Origin: Neofusicoccum parvum
Lineage: Eukaryota > Ascomycota > Dothideomycetes > Botryosphaeriales > Botryosphaeriaceae
Assembly: GCA_020912385.1 (NCBI GenBank)
Contig: CP087217.1
Coordinates: 2,101,527-2,165,526, forward strand
Length of the DNA: 64,000 bases
Direction: 5' to 3'
Position numbers and translations under genes: made by a program
Part shown: piece by piece, positions 10,053 to 20,407 of the stretch
Layout of the letters: the number at the start of each line of letters is the position of its first letter
How positions within the stretch are numbered: the stretch's first letter is position 1
The notes under the pieces: model-generated
The model's database searches: none
What the model was told of the DNA's origin: nothing
What the model saw: only the letters and a program-made list of their open reading frames with translations

Positions 10053-12088
10053 CTAGTCTTTCGTATTCTTCGTCTTGCTCCTTCTCGTGAAGACTAGCTT
10101 TTGTTTTGGCACGCCAGCTACAAAGTGATCTTTGACGGCCTGGAAGAAATTCTTCTCTGTTAAGTTATCGTTTACCGGCAAACTAATATCGTACTCGTTG
10201 ATGACCCTGGCGATAACGGAGCGAATCTCCATCATCGCAAGTGGCTTCCCGGGGCAATTATTCTCGCCTGAAAAAAAGAAGCTGGTTAGGAAGGCACCAA
10301 AGCAACGCGACTATGCTCCTGAGTTGGACTCACCGATCAAGAACGGAATAAACGCGCTCCTGTTGAGCATCAGGTCAGGCCTCGTCGTCCACCTCTCCGG
10401 AATAAAGTCTTCCGGCTGTGGAAAATTCCTAGCGTCGTGTTGGAGCTGCCAGCCTGCAACGTAAATGATGGTGTCCTCCGGGATGTAGACGTCTCTAATC
10501 CGGAGTCCGCCACGCGGCGTCAGGCGCTGCGAACCGAATAAAACGGGCGGATATAGCCGTAGCGTTTCATTGATGACCGATTCCAATACTGGGAACGCCT
10601 TCTGGCATGAGTACTCGCCTAGCGGGGAGGTGCCCGCGAAGACAGGGTCCATTTCCGCGCGGATCTGGGTGATGTAGGAGGGGTATAGAGTGAGCATGAC
10701 AAGGATTTCGGTCAGTGCGGTAGCGGTTGTGTCACTGCAGGATCAGAGTAAGCGAAAAAAATTAGAAGTTGAAGGTATGGAGAACTTACCTGCCAGCACT
10801 GATGATAACGCGGGAATCGGTGAAGAGCATGTGTTGCCCTTTTTTGTCATTTGGTGCCGTCTCCGCGATTAAGTGGCTCATCAGATCGGGTTTCGGGTTC
10901 TTTGCCTGTGTCGGGGACCACCGCGGTCAGCAATTCTAGGCCGCTTTGCTCTATTCTCTTATTCATTTTGATGTTGCAAATGCAAGGTGGGTAGCAAAAA
11001 GACACACCTTCATCCTCTTCTCCAGTGACATTGCTGCCCACCCATTGAATGTGCTCATTGGCGTGGGGATCACCGTGGCAAGTGCCATCAAGGCACCCAA
11101 AACCCAAGGGACCTGCTGTAGTAATCCGATAGCGTCGATGCCCTTCTGCAAACCGTCAAGCACCTGGTTGGCTAGATCATCGGCACTACCGTCGACGAAG
11201 CCGCCTGGCTCTCCAAATGCCAGCTGCGTCATGACGTCGTAGCTGTAGTGGATCGCCAGGTCGTTTGCCGTCACGGGAATCCCGATCTTTTTACCGATAC
11301 GCTCCAGCAAGATGTCCGTGAATTGTTCGAGTCGGGGGGTGTAAGTACTGAGCACTGGTGGCTGAAGTCAGTGACCCTCCAGGTATTCATACCTGTTTAT
11401 CCTTCATGTTGGTCTGAAATTAGAAGGATAGTTGCTCACGCTGCTTCATAGACGTATCCCAGAGTTTACGTCTTCTCTTGTGGAGATCCTTGTCCCGAGT
11501 CGTGCTAACGGAATCCTCCATGCCGTCGTAGAAGGGACCCTTTAGTGTCTTGGAAGTAAATCCTAAGATAGGGTTGAGCGCCTTGGGATCACGAATGGAT
11601 AGCTCTCGGGGGCCTGCCGCCTATTCTTAGTTTCCTTTAGACACATTTCCCTCTAGGATATACATACCAGTGCGCACATAATCGCCGTATTTCTCGTGTA
11701 ACTGGGCATCGACCTTGTACCATTTTAAGCCGCTATTTAGAGCTTGCCTGACCGCCCAGAACTTGGACAGCTTCGCGCCAAACGGGCCAGGGAATCCTTT
11801 TAGTGGATGGAAGAAGGCTCGGTATACCAGCATACTAGCCAAAATCGACGATACGAATGTAGACATGAGCAAGAAAGAGATGGCCTGGGAGGCGAAGAAC
11901 GTGCTATACCGAGCATACTGAAACTGGAGTGCGGATGCCAGCATAAGATGTAACCCAAAAAATGCAGCAAGCAACAGAAACGGATGGGCGTCGACGTCGA
12001 TTCGGCGGAAGAACAGTTGGTGCGCAAACACGCCGGAGACGGCCGCAGTCGCAACAAGTGCGAGGATATCGGAGCCCTCAGCACCCAT
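10053..12088 (-). CDS. Cytochrome P450 monooxygenase, 6 exons, 557 aa
   Basis: Microsomal haem-thiolate monooxygenase resembling fungal P450s of the type often annotated tryprostatin B 6-hydroxylase-like; the substrate is unknown. Proposed exons: 12088-11668, 11613-11440, 11354-11008, 10905-10790, 10734-10335 (continuing to 10334) and 10267-10053. All introns are GT-AG (54-102 nt) and the joined frame has 558 codons. Seen in order: several N-terminal hydrophobic segments (about residues 8-110), then FFHPLKGFPGP. The I-helix motif AGSDTT is split by intron 4. ExxR (ETLR) and PERW follow. The haem loop FLIGENNCPG is split by intron 5, with its Cys encoded in exon 6. No inactivating change is visible. 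A copia element begins about 90 bp past the stop and may have changed the 3' UTR. It is divergent from the SAT4-type gene. Confidence 0.88.
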
Positions 12089-12884
12089 TTTGGCACAAGA
12101 AGGGTCAGAGGTAGTCTTTTCCGGTTAAAGCACAGTGTGCGCGAGAATGGGCTTTTATCCGTGCCTCCTATTCATGTGCATCCCACCAGCCGGGATTTTG
12201 AAATTGTGGCGTAGTAGTAAGGTGGAGAAATGGGACGCCGTTGCGCGGCAGAGCTTATTCTATCTGTTGACTCGTTGCCAGCTCTGGGATTTACACTTGT
12301 ATCACCTGGACTGGAAGTGTTTGGACGACGCCAAGCTCCGTGGCGCCGCGCAATCACTTCCGATGCAGTCGCAGGATCCGGGATTTATAGCCAATGGGAG
12401 CGCTATCTCTGTCGAGCACTTGTCAGAACGTTTCACCAAGGCCCGAAAGTGAGTGAAAGATACAATGTGGGGGCCAGCTTAATAGGCACAATACGATTTG
12501 CTACACATCGGAAAGGGCGATCATCCGAGTCCCGGAACGCAAAACGCCCATTTGGGCGACACCACTGACTCACCTGCCGCTGCAGTACGCCTAATATAGC
12601 CTCAGTGTTTCAGTGAGAATAGGAGGTTACGACCTTGCGGGGAGAAGGCGGGCTTACATGCTAGAAATCAACTAGCCGTTAAGGAATCCGTGTCAAGGGT
12701 AAAATGAGGCAACCCTTCCACGCCAAGCATGAATGGGGTAAGTAGTTTCATGCGGCTCAGCAGGAATTTCTGCTTGGCACTTTCGACCCCTTTGTCGTTG
12801 TCTTTCTAAGCTTCTGTTCTCTCTACCTAGCGTACTTTCCAATCCGCTGGCCAGTTCCTTCTCCCCACTACCACTGCTACTACC
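12089..12884. promoter_or_regulatory. Divergent intergenic region between P450 and SAT4-type genes
   Basis: About 800 bp without a supportable ORF separates two genes that diverge from it, so it should hold both promoters. A GCCAATGGG (CCAAT-box-like) stretch lies near 12390. Otherwise I see no distinctive element. Confidence 0.45.
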
Positions 12885-14508
12885 ATGGACTTGGAAAACA
12901 CGCCTGCTATGGCCCCACCGGCTGGCCAGACGTCAAACTTCGATGCACCGATGACTGAGGTTCAGAACGACTTTATCGTCATTACCATCGGAGTCACGAC
13001 TGGTGCCACAGTGGCCTTATGTTTGAGGATGTGGGCTCGCGCTGGGGTGGTGGGCCATGTTGGCCTAGATGACTGTAAGAAACTTTCAATGACTACGCAG
13101 TGCCAAGTTACGGGGCTGATCCTTTTCAGATGCAGTTATAGCAGCTTGGGTAAGAGTGATCGACCAGATTTTATCGATCTAGCTAAAGCGTTCTAGCTTA
13201 TGGGTATCGGATTCTTCATTTGTTCCATTCAATGTAAGCTCAATCACTTGTCCCTCGGCCGTGGTGGGCCCCTGGCTGACTTATGATAGGGATGCAGTAC
13301 GGTTTTGGAGACCACCTATGGAACGTCACTTTGGCGCAGTTATTGAAGTATGCGGAAGTGAGTCAAATGCTCTCGCACTAAATTTGGAGTTGCTGCTAAT
13401 CTCAGTGAAGTGGAGTATACCGGTTGTTACAACGTACTGGTACGCTTCGAAGATAACCGCCAAGCTCCTACAAAATACTTACTCACACTCACTATAGCTG
13501 GGCTCCTATGCTTTCAAAGTTTTCTATCCTTATCACGTATGTCGCATTATCAGTGCTATTATTGTTACATCGGCTAAGGCATAGGAAGGTATCGGAATGT
13601 AAATCCAGACAAGCTTTTCCGACTGGGCGTGTATGCTATGATGGTCGTTATTTTTGCCTACTCCTTGACAACGACGTTAATTGTATATTCGACCCCAAAT
13701 GTTCAAAGATCTATCATGCTAAAGAATAGTAGGTCAGCGCCGGATGTAGACCTACTGATCCCGCCAAGGCACAGTGCATCGAAACCCTTGCCCTCGCCCA
13801 GGGTATCATCAACATTGTAACAGATGGCCTGATCATCCTCATGCCAATTCCGATGATCCACAAGCTGCAACTACCAATTGGCCAGCGAGTAGTTGTAGGG
13901 CTAGTATTGGCCGGAGGGTCGTTGTAAGTCTCTGATGTGCATACCCGACGAGGAAACTCCACCGTGTGTGTTGACAGGCTGCCAGTGTCATAGTTGCAAG
14001 TATCGTGCGCATCACATGGATCCAAAAGCTACCAGGACTCCCAGATTACACCTGGGAACAGGCCAAAGTCTGCATCTGGTCGTACGTTAAGCGAATCCTC
14101 CGCGCCACGCAAGGTGCTAATGTCTACACCAACGCCAGGTCTATCGAAATCATGGTGGGAATCATGTGCCAGTGTATCGTAACCCTCAAGCCTCTCGCCA
14201 AAGAATACGTTCCAAAGCTCATCGGGTACTCTGGCGGTGGATCGGGAATGTCCATCTGGAACAAGTTCTTTTCATCTCGGGGGAAATCACGCTTGAGTAG
14301 AGGCCGAAGTCGAGGCAATAGTCTTCCACTCGGTTCAGTTGACCGAGGAGCAGTAGGGGTCAATGCTAGAAAGGACGGAGCAATCGTTGCAGGGAGTGAT
14401 GGTATTATTGTTACTGATACCTACGAGGTACAGACGACCTATAAGCATAGTCCTAAACATACTGAAAGCACGGAGGACATTTTTAAGAAGGCTGCACACA
14501 ATATTTAG
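12885..14508 (+). CDS. SAT4/rhodopsin-domain integral membrane protein, about 9 exons, 396 aa
   Basis: Fungal seven-helix family (Fung_rhodopsin/SAT4, PTH11-like); ligand and function are unknown. Proposed exons: 12885-13074, 13130-13149, 13197-13233, 13290-13357, 13411-13439, 13499-13537, 13589-13682, 13733-13923 and 13986-14508. Together they give 1191 nt in one frame. Family features: ITIGVTTGATVALCLRMWAR (helix 1), GLDDYAVIAAW, GFFICSIQWMQYGFGDHLW, MLSKFSIL, VYAMMVVIFAYSLTTTLI, then AQGIINIVTDGLIILMPIPM and VIVASIVRITW. The cytoplasmic tail is long and Ser/Arg-rich (from about residue 300). Exons 5-7 are the least certain. If those splices are wrong, the gene carries frameshifts and is a pseudogene. 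Confidence 0.7.
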
Positions 14509-14817
14509 GGATTGCGAGGCAGTCGGCATGGGAGGTTTCTAAATTCCGAGAAAATATTCTACGATACCTTTTGTTGCCCCCGTATGTTTTTGAGTCCTCT
14601 TCTTAGCGGTAGTGAAGGTTCCATTCAAAAGCTTTACAAGTTCGGTCTTGCCTCACTCTTCATTGGCGCGGTGGGAGGGCTTTTGATCTTTCAAGTGAAT
14701 GCTCTTCACATACTAACGTACATAGGTACGTTCCTCTCTTAGCTGACCGCTGTTGAATGCCATCAGTTTCATTTTCTTTTGCGCGCGCTACTCCGCCAAG
14801 ATTCTCGGATCGTCAGC
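14509..14817. other. Intergenic between convergent genes
   Basis: About 300 bp between the stop of the SAT4-type gene and the stop of the minus-strand hypothetical gene. Short ORFs are present but without any family feature. It should contain both 3' UTRs. Confidence 0.4.
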
Positions 14818-15582
14818 CTACGCCGTCAACTCTTCTCCGCTCGTAGAAGACTCCCGCGCCCTCTTGATAGCGGCTTCGAAGAAGGCTTCTTCCGCATCAG
14901 CAATATGCTGTACAAATTGTGCGCGAGGTCCAACAAAGCATTTGGGCGGGCGATCAAATCCAAATTCTGACGCACCAGAGGCATGGTCGCTCGCTCTCAT
15001 GCTTTCCTGTGGCAAAGTGCATTGTTTGGAATGCCCACCAAAAACGGCGGGGCAGGCGGCATTGTCAGACCCGCGTATTCTGACGTCGGACCTTGACGTT
15101 ATGCACGGACGTTTTCTTGCACCTCTTCGAGGCCCAGCGGGCCGTCCGCGCTGCGCACCCAATCCATGTTTATTGTCCCATCTTGCATCTTGAAAGGTGG
15201 GACAGGCGCCCCGCTCGCGGCTGAGAACGAGCCGAGCGGGCCGCGGAAGGCGGCTGGCTTTCCCTGGTCTGCCGGGGTGATATTGAACAGGTTTTCGCTG
15301 TTGGACCCGGATCGCCCAAACCTGTGGCCGAGGGTCTTTCGAGGGCTGTATGGGTCTACGCCCTGAGCCATCCGTTGAATGAGTGGGGTACCTGGCTACG
15401 ACTAGTACCCATTCAAAGATTTCGATTCCAAAGTGACTGGGTGGGCAACTAGGGACAAGAGCCTGCACAGAGGCTCGACGGATCGCCTTGAGATCTTCAC
15501 CCATTTCACGGATGAGAGCGGCCATCCTACCTACGATTCCCGCTGCTCCCGTCACCTGCTCTGGAGGCCCGCATTGCCCCAT
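14818..15582 (-). CDS. Hypothetical protein, 3 exons, 204 aa
   Basis: I do not recognise the family. The proposed exons 15582-15409, 15362-15111 and 15006-14818 use GT-AG introns of 46 and 104 nt and join in phase (58, 84 and 63 codons). Without splicing, the middle region in the first frame becomes unnatural Arg/Pro-rich sequence. The second exon's frame reads as ordinary protein (GVDPYSPRKTLGHRFGRSGS, GPLGSFSAASGAPVPPFK). The C-terminus is a predicted helix (AQFVQHIADAEEAFFEAAIK). There is no signal peptide, membrane segment or catalytic motif. The start is the first Met in frame; an upstream exon ending near 15640 is possible. It may be the 3' part of a larger broken gene. Confidence 0.45.
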   Translation of the reverse strand: MGQCGPPEQVTGAAGIVGRMAALIREMGEDLKAIRRASVQALVPSCPPSHFGIEIFEWVLVVARYPTHSTDGSGRRPIQPSKDPRPQVWAIRVQQRKPVQYHPGRPGKASRLPRPARLVLSRERGACPTFQDARWDNKHGLGAQRGRPAGPRRGARKRPCITSRSDVRIRGSDNAACPAVFGGHSKQCTLPQESMRASDHASGASEFGFDRPPKCFVGPRAQFVQHIADAEEAFFEAAIKRARESSTSGEELTA

Positions 15583-16695
15583 CCTCCAGTTCTTTTTCCC
15601 TGACCCCAGTTGGTGAGACTACAACATAGGTGCAGCTTCTGGATACGGGTTTTGGATCAGTCTCTATGGTTTGGAAACGGTTGGAAGGACGATGGAAGAG
15701 TGGTCTATCTAATTCCACGAAACGGTCCGTTAACTTAAATGTGTTGGCGTAACTAATCGGCTGACTGCTATGCACAATGACACAGGTTTGGTTCCCTGGA
15801 CTACCTCGATGATGGGTTTAGAAATTACACGATCTGATCTATCTTATGGCTCCCGCTAAACTCCCCGGACGAGTTTGTAGTAAAGCCGGGTGGCTAGGGA
15901 GCGCATACACCTAAGGTTTTTGAGATAGAAGGTTAGACGATTCGTTACTGGTGGTCCACGTTTTTGCGAATGCGGGGTTGGCAGCATGATTTCACGACTT
16001 ATTCGCCATGCTCTACAACGGATCTAGAGACTAGATGGGAGTGTACCCTATAGAAAGACACTCGTTATCTTCTTATATGGACGTAGCGGGCCTTCTCCTA
16101 AGTCGACAGCCAATAGAGTCAACAACTAAAAAGCCCATTACGGTCGCATCTAGAGATATAGAAATGTAAGTAGATTGTGACATAGCTGGTTTTAGTTGGA
16201 GCGGTCGCAAACGTGGAGCTCACGGAGCAGCCAATGATAAATCCCGCACATGGTTTGATCAGCATCTCCCCTACGTAGTCATGCGCGAATTTGCAGGAGC
16301 GCGTAGCCTATTCCGGCCTAAAGCCGTGTTGGTGAATCTAGAACACTCGCCTTATCTTCTACTAAGCATCAACGGGTCGGCCCCGAGGCCGAAGACGTTT
16401 CTTGGATTGGTTGAGGCTTATTATATTCTCCGAGACCATGACTTACACCTTAGCTGCTCGCGGACTTTGTGCTCGTCCAACCGGCAGTTGCCGATAAGGG
16501 CATAAGCCACCCTGTTGGTAAAGCTACACCGGGCCGCCGGCTGATACCATTCACAGTGCATGCCGGGTACGAATGTGGCGTCTGTGCTGCGCACTTAAAA
16601 TGCTTGCCCGCACCGCGCCAACATTTGGGCTGCTGTTCGCACATCGCAGTGCACGAGTGTAGCCGTCGTGCCCCCATCACCTCCACGTCGAAAAT
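15583..16695. other. Intergenic, 1.1 kb, no gene recognised
   Basis: Only short ORFs in conflicting frames, with no family resemblance, no repeats shared with the rest of the window and no RIP-type TpA excess. It probably includes the 5' flank of the potassium transporter gene. Confidence 0.45.
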
Positions 16696-19332
16696 ATGGC
16701 GACAATCCGGATTGCCAATGCTCCGCATCCAAAAGACGAGCTCCGACACACGACAACACATGACCCGAGCGTAGACGGTGAAGACAACATTTATAATGTA
16801 CGGCCGTTCGCGCGGTCGTCTGCGGCCGACATCCACGACAACATCTACAATATCCGCTCCCGATCCAAGGCACCCTCGGACACGCGCAGCAGGATCGATC
16901 CGGAAGATGATGATCCCGGCTTGCATCGACCGGGCGACTTCAAGCAGAAGCAGGTATTTTCAAGAAAACACCTGGAAAATTGGAATTGGGATTTCCGCTC
17001 AGCAATTGCAGGTGTTCAAGGGAAAGATGTTGCTCTGGCTCGCGTACCAATCGACCGGGGTCATCTATGGCGACATCGGAACCAGTCCGCTTTACGTGTA
17101 TTCGTCGACGTTCAAAGAGCCGCCATCGCGTAAAGACCTCATTGGAGTCCTTTCCATCATTATCTGGAGCCTCGTGATGATGGTGACAATCAAGTATGTC
17201 TTCGTCATTCTGCGGGCAGACAACGATGGAGAGGGTGGCACGTTCAGCACGTACTCTCTACTCTCACGCTACGTATGATGCACACTACATCGCTTATCAC
17301 AAGCATAGCTGACTTTGGCGCTGTCAGATGAACATCACCAACCGGGATCCGCGCGAAGCTTCTTTCGTCGAACTGAAAAGATACTCGACCAGAGATCTCG
17401 AGCGACCAGGCCAAGTCGTGCGCAAGCGCCTCGAGGGCAGCAAAGTCGCAAGAGGCCTGCTCAAAGTCATGGGCATCTTAGCTGTAACTATGGTGATTTC
17501 CGACGGACTCCTAACACCTGCGCAGTCGGTACTAGGAGCCGTTCAAGGAATCGAGGTCGTGTCGCCGAACATCTCAAAGGGCACTATCATTGGAGTCACT
17601 GATGCTATTCTGGTCTTCCTATTTGCCATACAGCCGCTCGGCATTACGAAAATCAGCTATGCATTTGCCCCTATTATCATCATCTGGCTCGCGTTTAACG
17701 CCGTCTTTGGCGCATACAACCTCGCTAAGTATGATGCTGGGGTATTCAAGGCTTTCAACCCCGGATATGCCTTCGAGTTCTTGATCCGTAACAAGGAAGA
17801 AGGATGGCGCATGCTTGGTGGCACCCTGCTAGCTTTCACAGGTGTCGAGGCCCTTTTTGCAGACCTTGGCGCTTTCAGCAGAAGAGCTATTCAAATCAGC
17901 TGGCTGTGCTACACATTTCCGTGCCTGCTTCTAGCATACATCGGCCAGGCAGCCTATATCAGCGTTCATCCGGAGGCATACGCCAACCCATTCTTTAACG
18001 CAGCTCCCCCGGGAACGATTTATCCCGCCTTGATCATCGCCATACTGGCCGCCGTTGTTGCTTCTCAGGCCATTATCACTGCAACCTTTCAGGTGAGCAA
18101 GTCTCTTCACTGCGTAATGATCGAATCTGACCGTCTCTTCAGCTACTAGCCCAAGTGATGAAGCTGTCTTACTTTCCGCAAATCAAAGTTGTGCACACGT
18201 CCGACATCTTTCACGGCCAGCTGTACGTTCCGGTTGCGAATTGGCTACTCATGATCGGGACGATTCTGGTAGCCTCGATCTACAACAACGTCAGTTTACT
18301 TCTTCTATCACAACCATTGGTTGCTAAGTCAAGCCCTAGACAACGTCGCTCGGTAATGCTTACGGTGTCTGCGTCATGTTCGTCACATTTTTCGACACGT
18401 GCATGGTCTCTTTGGCAGCCATGTTCGTATGGCGCATCAGCCCTTTCGTTGTCGTCCTTCCATGGCTGACAATCGCTTTATTGGATGGTACATATCTCTC
18501 TTCTGTGCTTACAAAAGTCCCAGAAGGAGCATGGTTCACGTTAACACTCGCCGCCGTACTCGCCTCCATATTCCTCCTGTGGAGATATGGCAAGGAGCAA
18601 CAGTGGTTCGCGGAGAAGGAGGATCGTTTGCCGACATCGCATTACATTACAACCGGCCCCGATAACCAGATGCGTCTGACGGACCGGTACGGCGGCGCTC
18701 CTATCAGCACGAATCTGGGCTTGGGAATTTTTTTCGACAAGGCAGGCGAGACGACTCCGATGGTCTTCGGCCAGTTCGCGGTCAAGCTCACAGCGACACC
18801 CGAATTCATCGTCTTCTTCCATCTGCGGCCCCTTGACACTCCTTCTGTGGCGCCGGAGGACCGACATACCGTTTCGCGCCTCTCCATCCCCAACTGCTAC
18901 CGTCTCGTCACCCGCTATGGGTACAACGACGAGATTATCACGCCCGACCTTGCCTCCGTCATTGTCGAGCAAGTCCGCAGGTACCTCGTCGATAGACATA
19001 TCAAGGCTGGGCGAAACCTGTCATCTGGACACGACCAGGACGAGGACAGGTCCACCTCTCAGGAAGACACTAGACCTGCCAGCCCTACGGAGAAGGGAGG
19101 AATGTTCCAAGTACAAAACCCCGAATTGGAGAAGCTCGAGCGTGCCTACTCTCACAGCGTCCTCTACATCCTCGGCAAGGAGCAGATGAAGATCAAGGAG
19201 GGAACAAATTACTCTAGAAAGACGCTACTATGGTTGTTCCTCTGGCTTAGAGACAACACGAGGAACAAAATGGCAAATCTCAGGGTGCCAACTGATCGGG
19301 TCATTGAGGTTGGCTTCTTGAAAGAAATATAA
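16696..19332 (+). CDS. HAK/KUP-family potassium transporter, 5 exons, 807 aa
   Basis: High-affinity potassium (proton-coupled) uptake at the plasma membrane is the known role of the fungal HAK family. Exons: 16696-16953, 17012-17272, 17328-18092, 18143-18289 and 18340-19332, all GT-AG and in phase. The hydrophilic N-terminus of about 86 residues has two DNIYN motifs. Next come the family signature GVIYGDIGTSPLYVYSSTF, a second signature around SDGLLTPAQSVLGAVQGIEV, about 12 hydrophobic segments to residue 570, and a long cytoplasmic tail. Length fits fungal HAK1 proteins. I found no stop or frameshift. An LTR fragment starts 70 bp past the stop, so this gene is the distal edge of the host gene island. 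Confidence 0.93.
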
Positions 19333-19402
19333 CAGTGGAAAAGACGGAGGCCATGGGTTACCCGGTATATTTTAGTCTTCATCTAGTACATTACTAAATT
19401 AT

Positions 19403-19475
19403 TGTAACGGAGTGCCTTCTACTACTCGACTTCGAAGTCGTCGGGTAGGAGTTGGGTAACCGAAGGGTTTACCTT
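19403..19475 (+). mobile_element. Fragment of a gypsy-B family LTR (first 73 bp)
   Basis: TGTAACGGAGTGCCTTCT through GGGTTTACCTT matches the first 73 bp of the LTR at 26701, with C-to-T and G-to-A differences. The match stops abruptly at an (ATTT)n run. Confidence 0.8.
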
Positions 19476-19985
19476 ATTTATTTATTTATATTTAACGTCT
19501 ATATAGAGTCTAAGACTATTATAGACGGGGCTAGACCTATTCTATATAGAAACTAGATATATTTTAATCTTCTAAAATTAATAGTTCCTTTACTAAGAGG
19601 ATAACTAATAGAAAAGAGAAATAAAAGAGTTTAAAAAAATAAATATAAGAATATATCTATATTAACTATATTAGCCTATAATTATATATTTTACTATTAG
19701 TCTAACGCTATTATACTAGTCTCTATACTACCCCTTTTTTTACTTTCTTACTATAACTAAGGTTATTATAATAGCTCCTATATTCTTCTAAATATATAGT
19801 ATATAGTTAGCTTAGATAGCTTTAATTTATAAGATAGCAACGTCTTCTTTTCTTATACTATTTAATAGTTATAAGCCTAGAAGTATATACTATATATTAA
19901 TAAGTATTCTTTTAAGTAAATCTTCTACTATAAGTCTTTCTATACTATATACTATAATAAGTAAGTAGTTTATTACTTAGTTTTC
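19476..19985. repeat. TpA-rich, RIP-eroded repeat relic (left half)
   Basis: Very AT-rich, TpA-dense and CpA-poor DNA with no usable ORF. This is the composition expected of heavily RIP-mutated repeat DNA. Removing the nested insertions joins it to 39216-39570, which has the same composition. The parent element cannot be recognised. Confidence 0.6.
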
Positions 19986-19999
19986 TATATAACTATATA

Positions 20000-20206
20000 C
20001 CGGACCAGGGAAGGACCAGCAACGGCAGTAATTGAGGCAACATGCAGGGACATCAAGGTAGCAGCCAGAGCAGCATTCAGTGCAAAGGGAACAGCTAGCC
20101 CAGCTAGAGGGAAGCTGCTTGAGGGGAGAGTGAACTCCCTCCTTAGTAGCTGCCCACCTAATGCACAGAAACTACCACAGAGGACCCAACTCCGCATGGC
20201 AATAAG
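20000..20206 (+). pseudogene. LINE-A2 ORF2 C-terminal fragment, part 1
   Basis: One frame reads REGPATAVIEATCRDIKVAA through LRMAI, aligning with the post-RT region of the intact LINE-A ORF2. It is cut at ATAAG by gypsy-A and continues at 26078. Confidence 0.85.
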
Positions 20207-20356
20207 TGTAATGAGACTCGATGCTGCTACAGAGAGGTCGCACGAAGTGCGAGAATCTATGTACAAACGCGCGCTATGAAGTCGCGGAAGCGCGTGACGT
20301 CACTGTCTTCGCCTCCTCACGTGCCTTCTGCTCAACATTAGCCACTAACCGTTACA
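20207..20356 (-). repeat. Gypsy-A 3' LTR (150 bp)
   Basis: Paired with 25923-26072. It contains the palindrome TGACGTCA at 20295-20302 and an inverted CGCACGAAGTGCG near 20237. Confidence 0.92.
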
Positions 20357-20407
20357 GTACTCCCTTCCTTAGGCGTAGCTCCTGTAAGCCAGCAGTCCTT
20401 CAGCTTC

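Noticed and set aside
13261..13740. Frameshifts and double TAG in the SAT4-type gene
   Set aside because: Apparent breaks disappear with GT-AG introns, including one ending in TAGTAG at 13732; kept as a gene with moderate confidence.
10053..19332. Secondary-metabolite gene cluster
   Set aside because: A P450 is present, but there is no backbone synthase, terpene cyclase or pathway regulator nearby; OrsD-like domains farther right belong to the repeated subtelomeric family.
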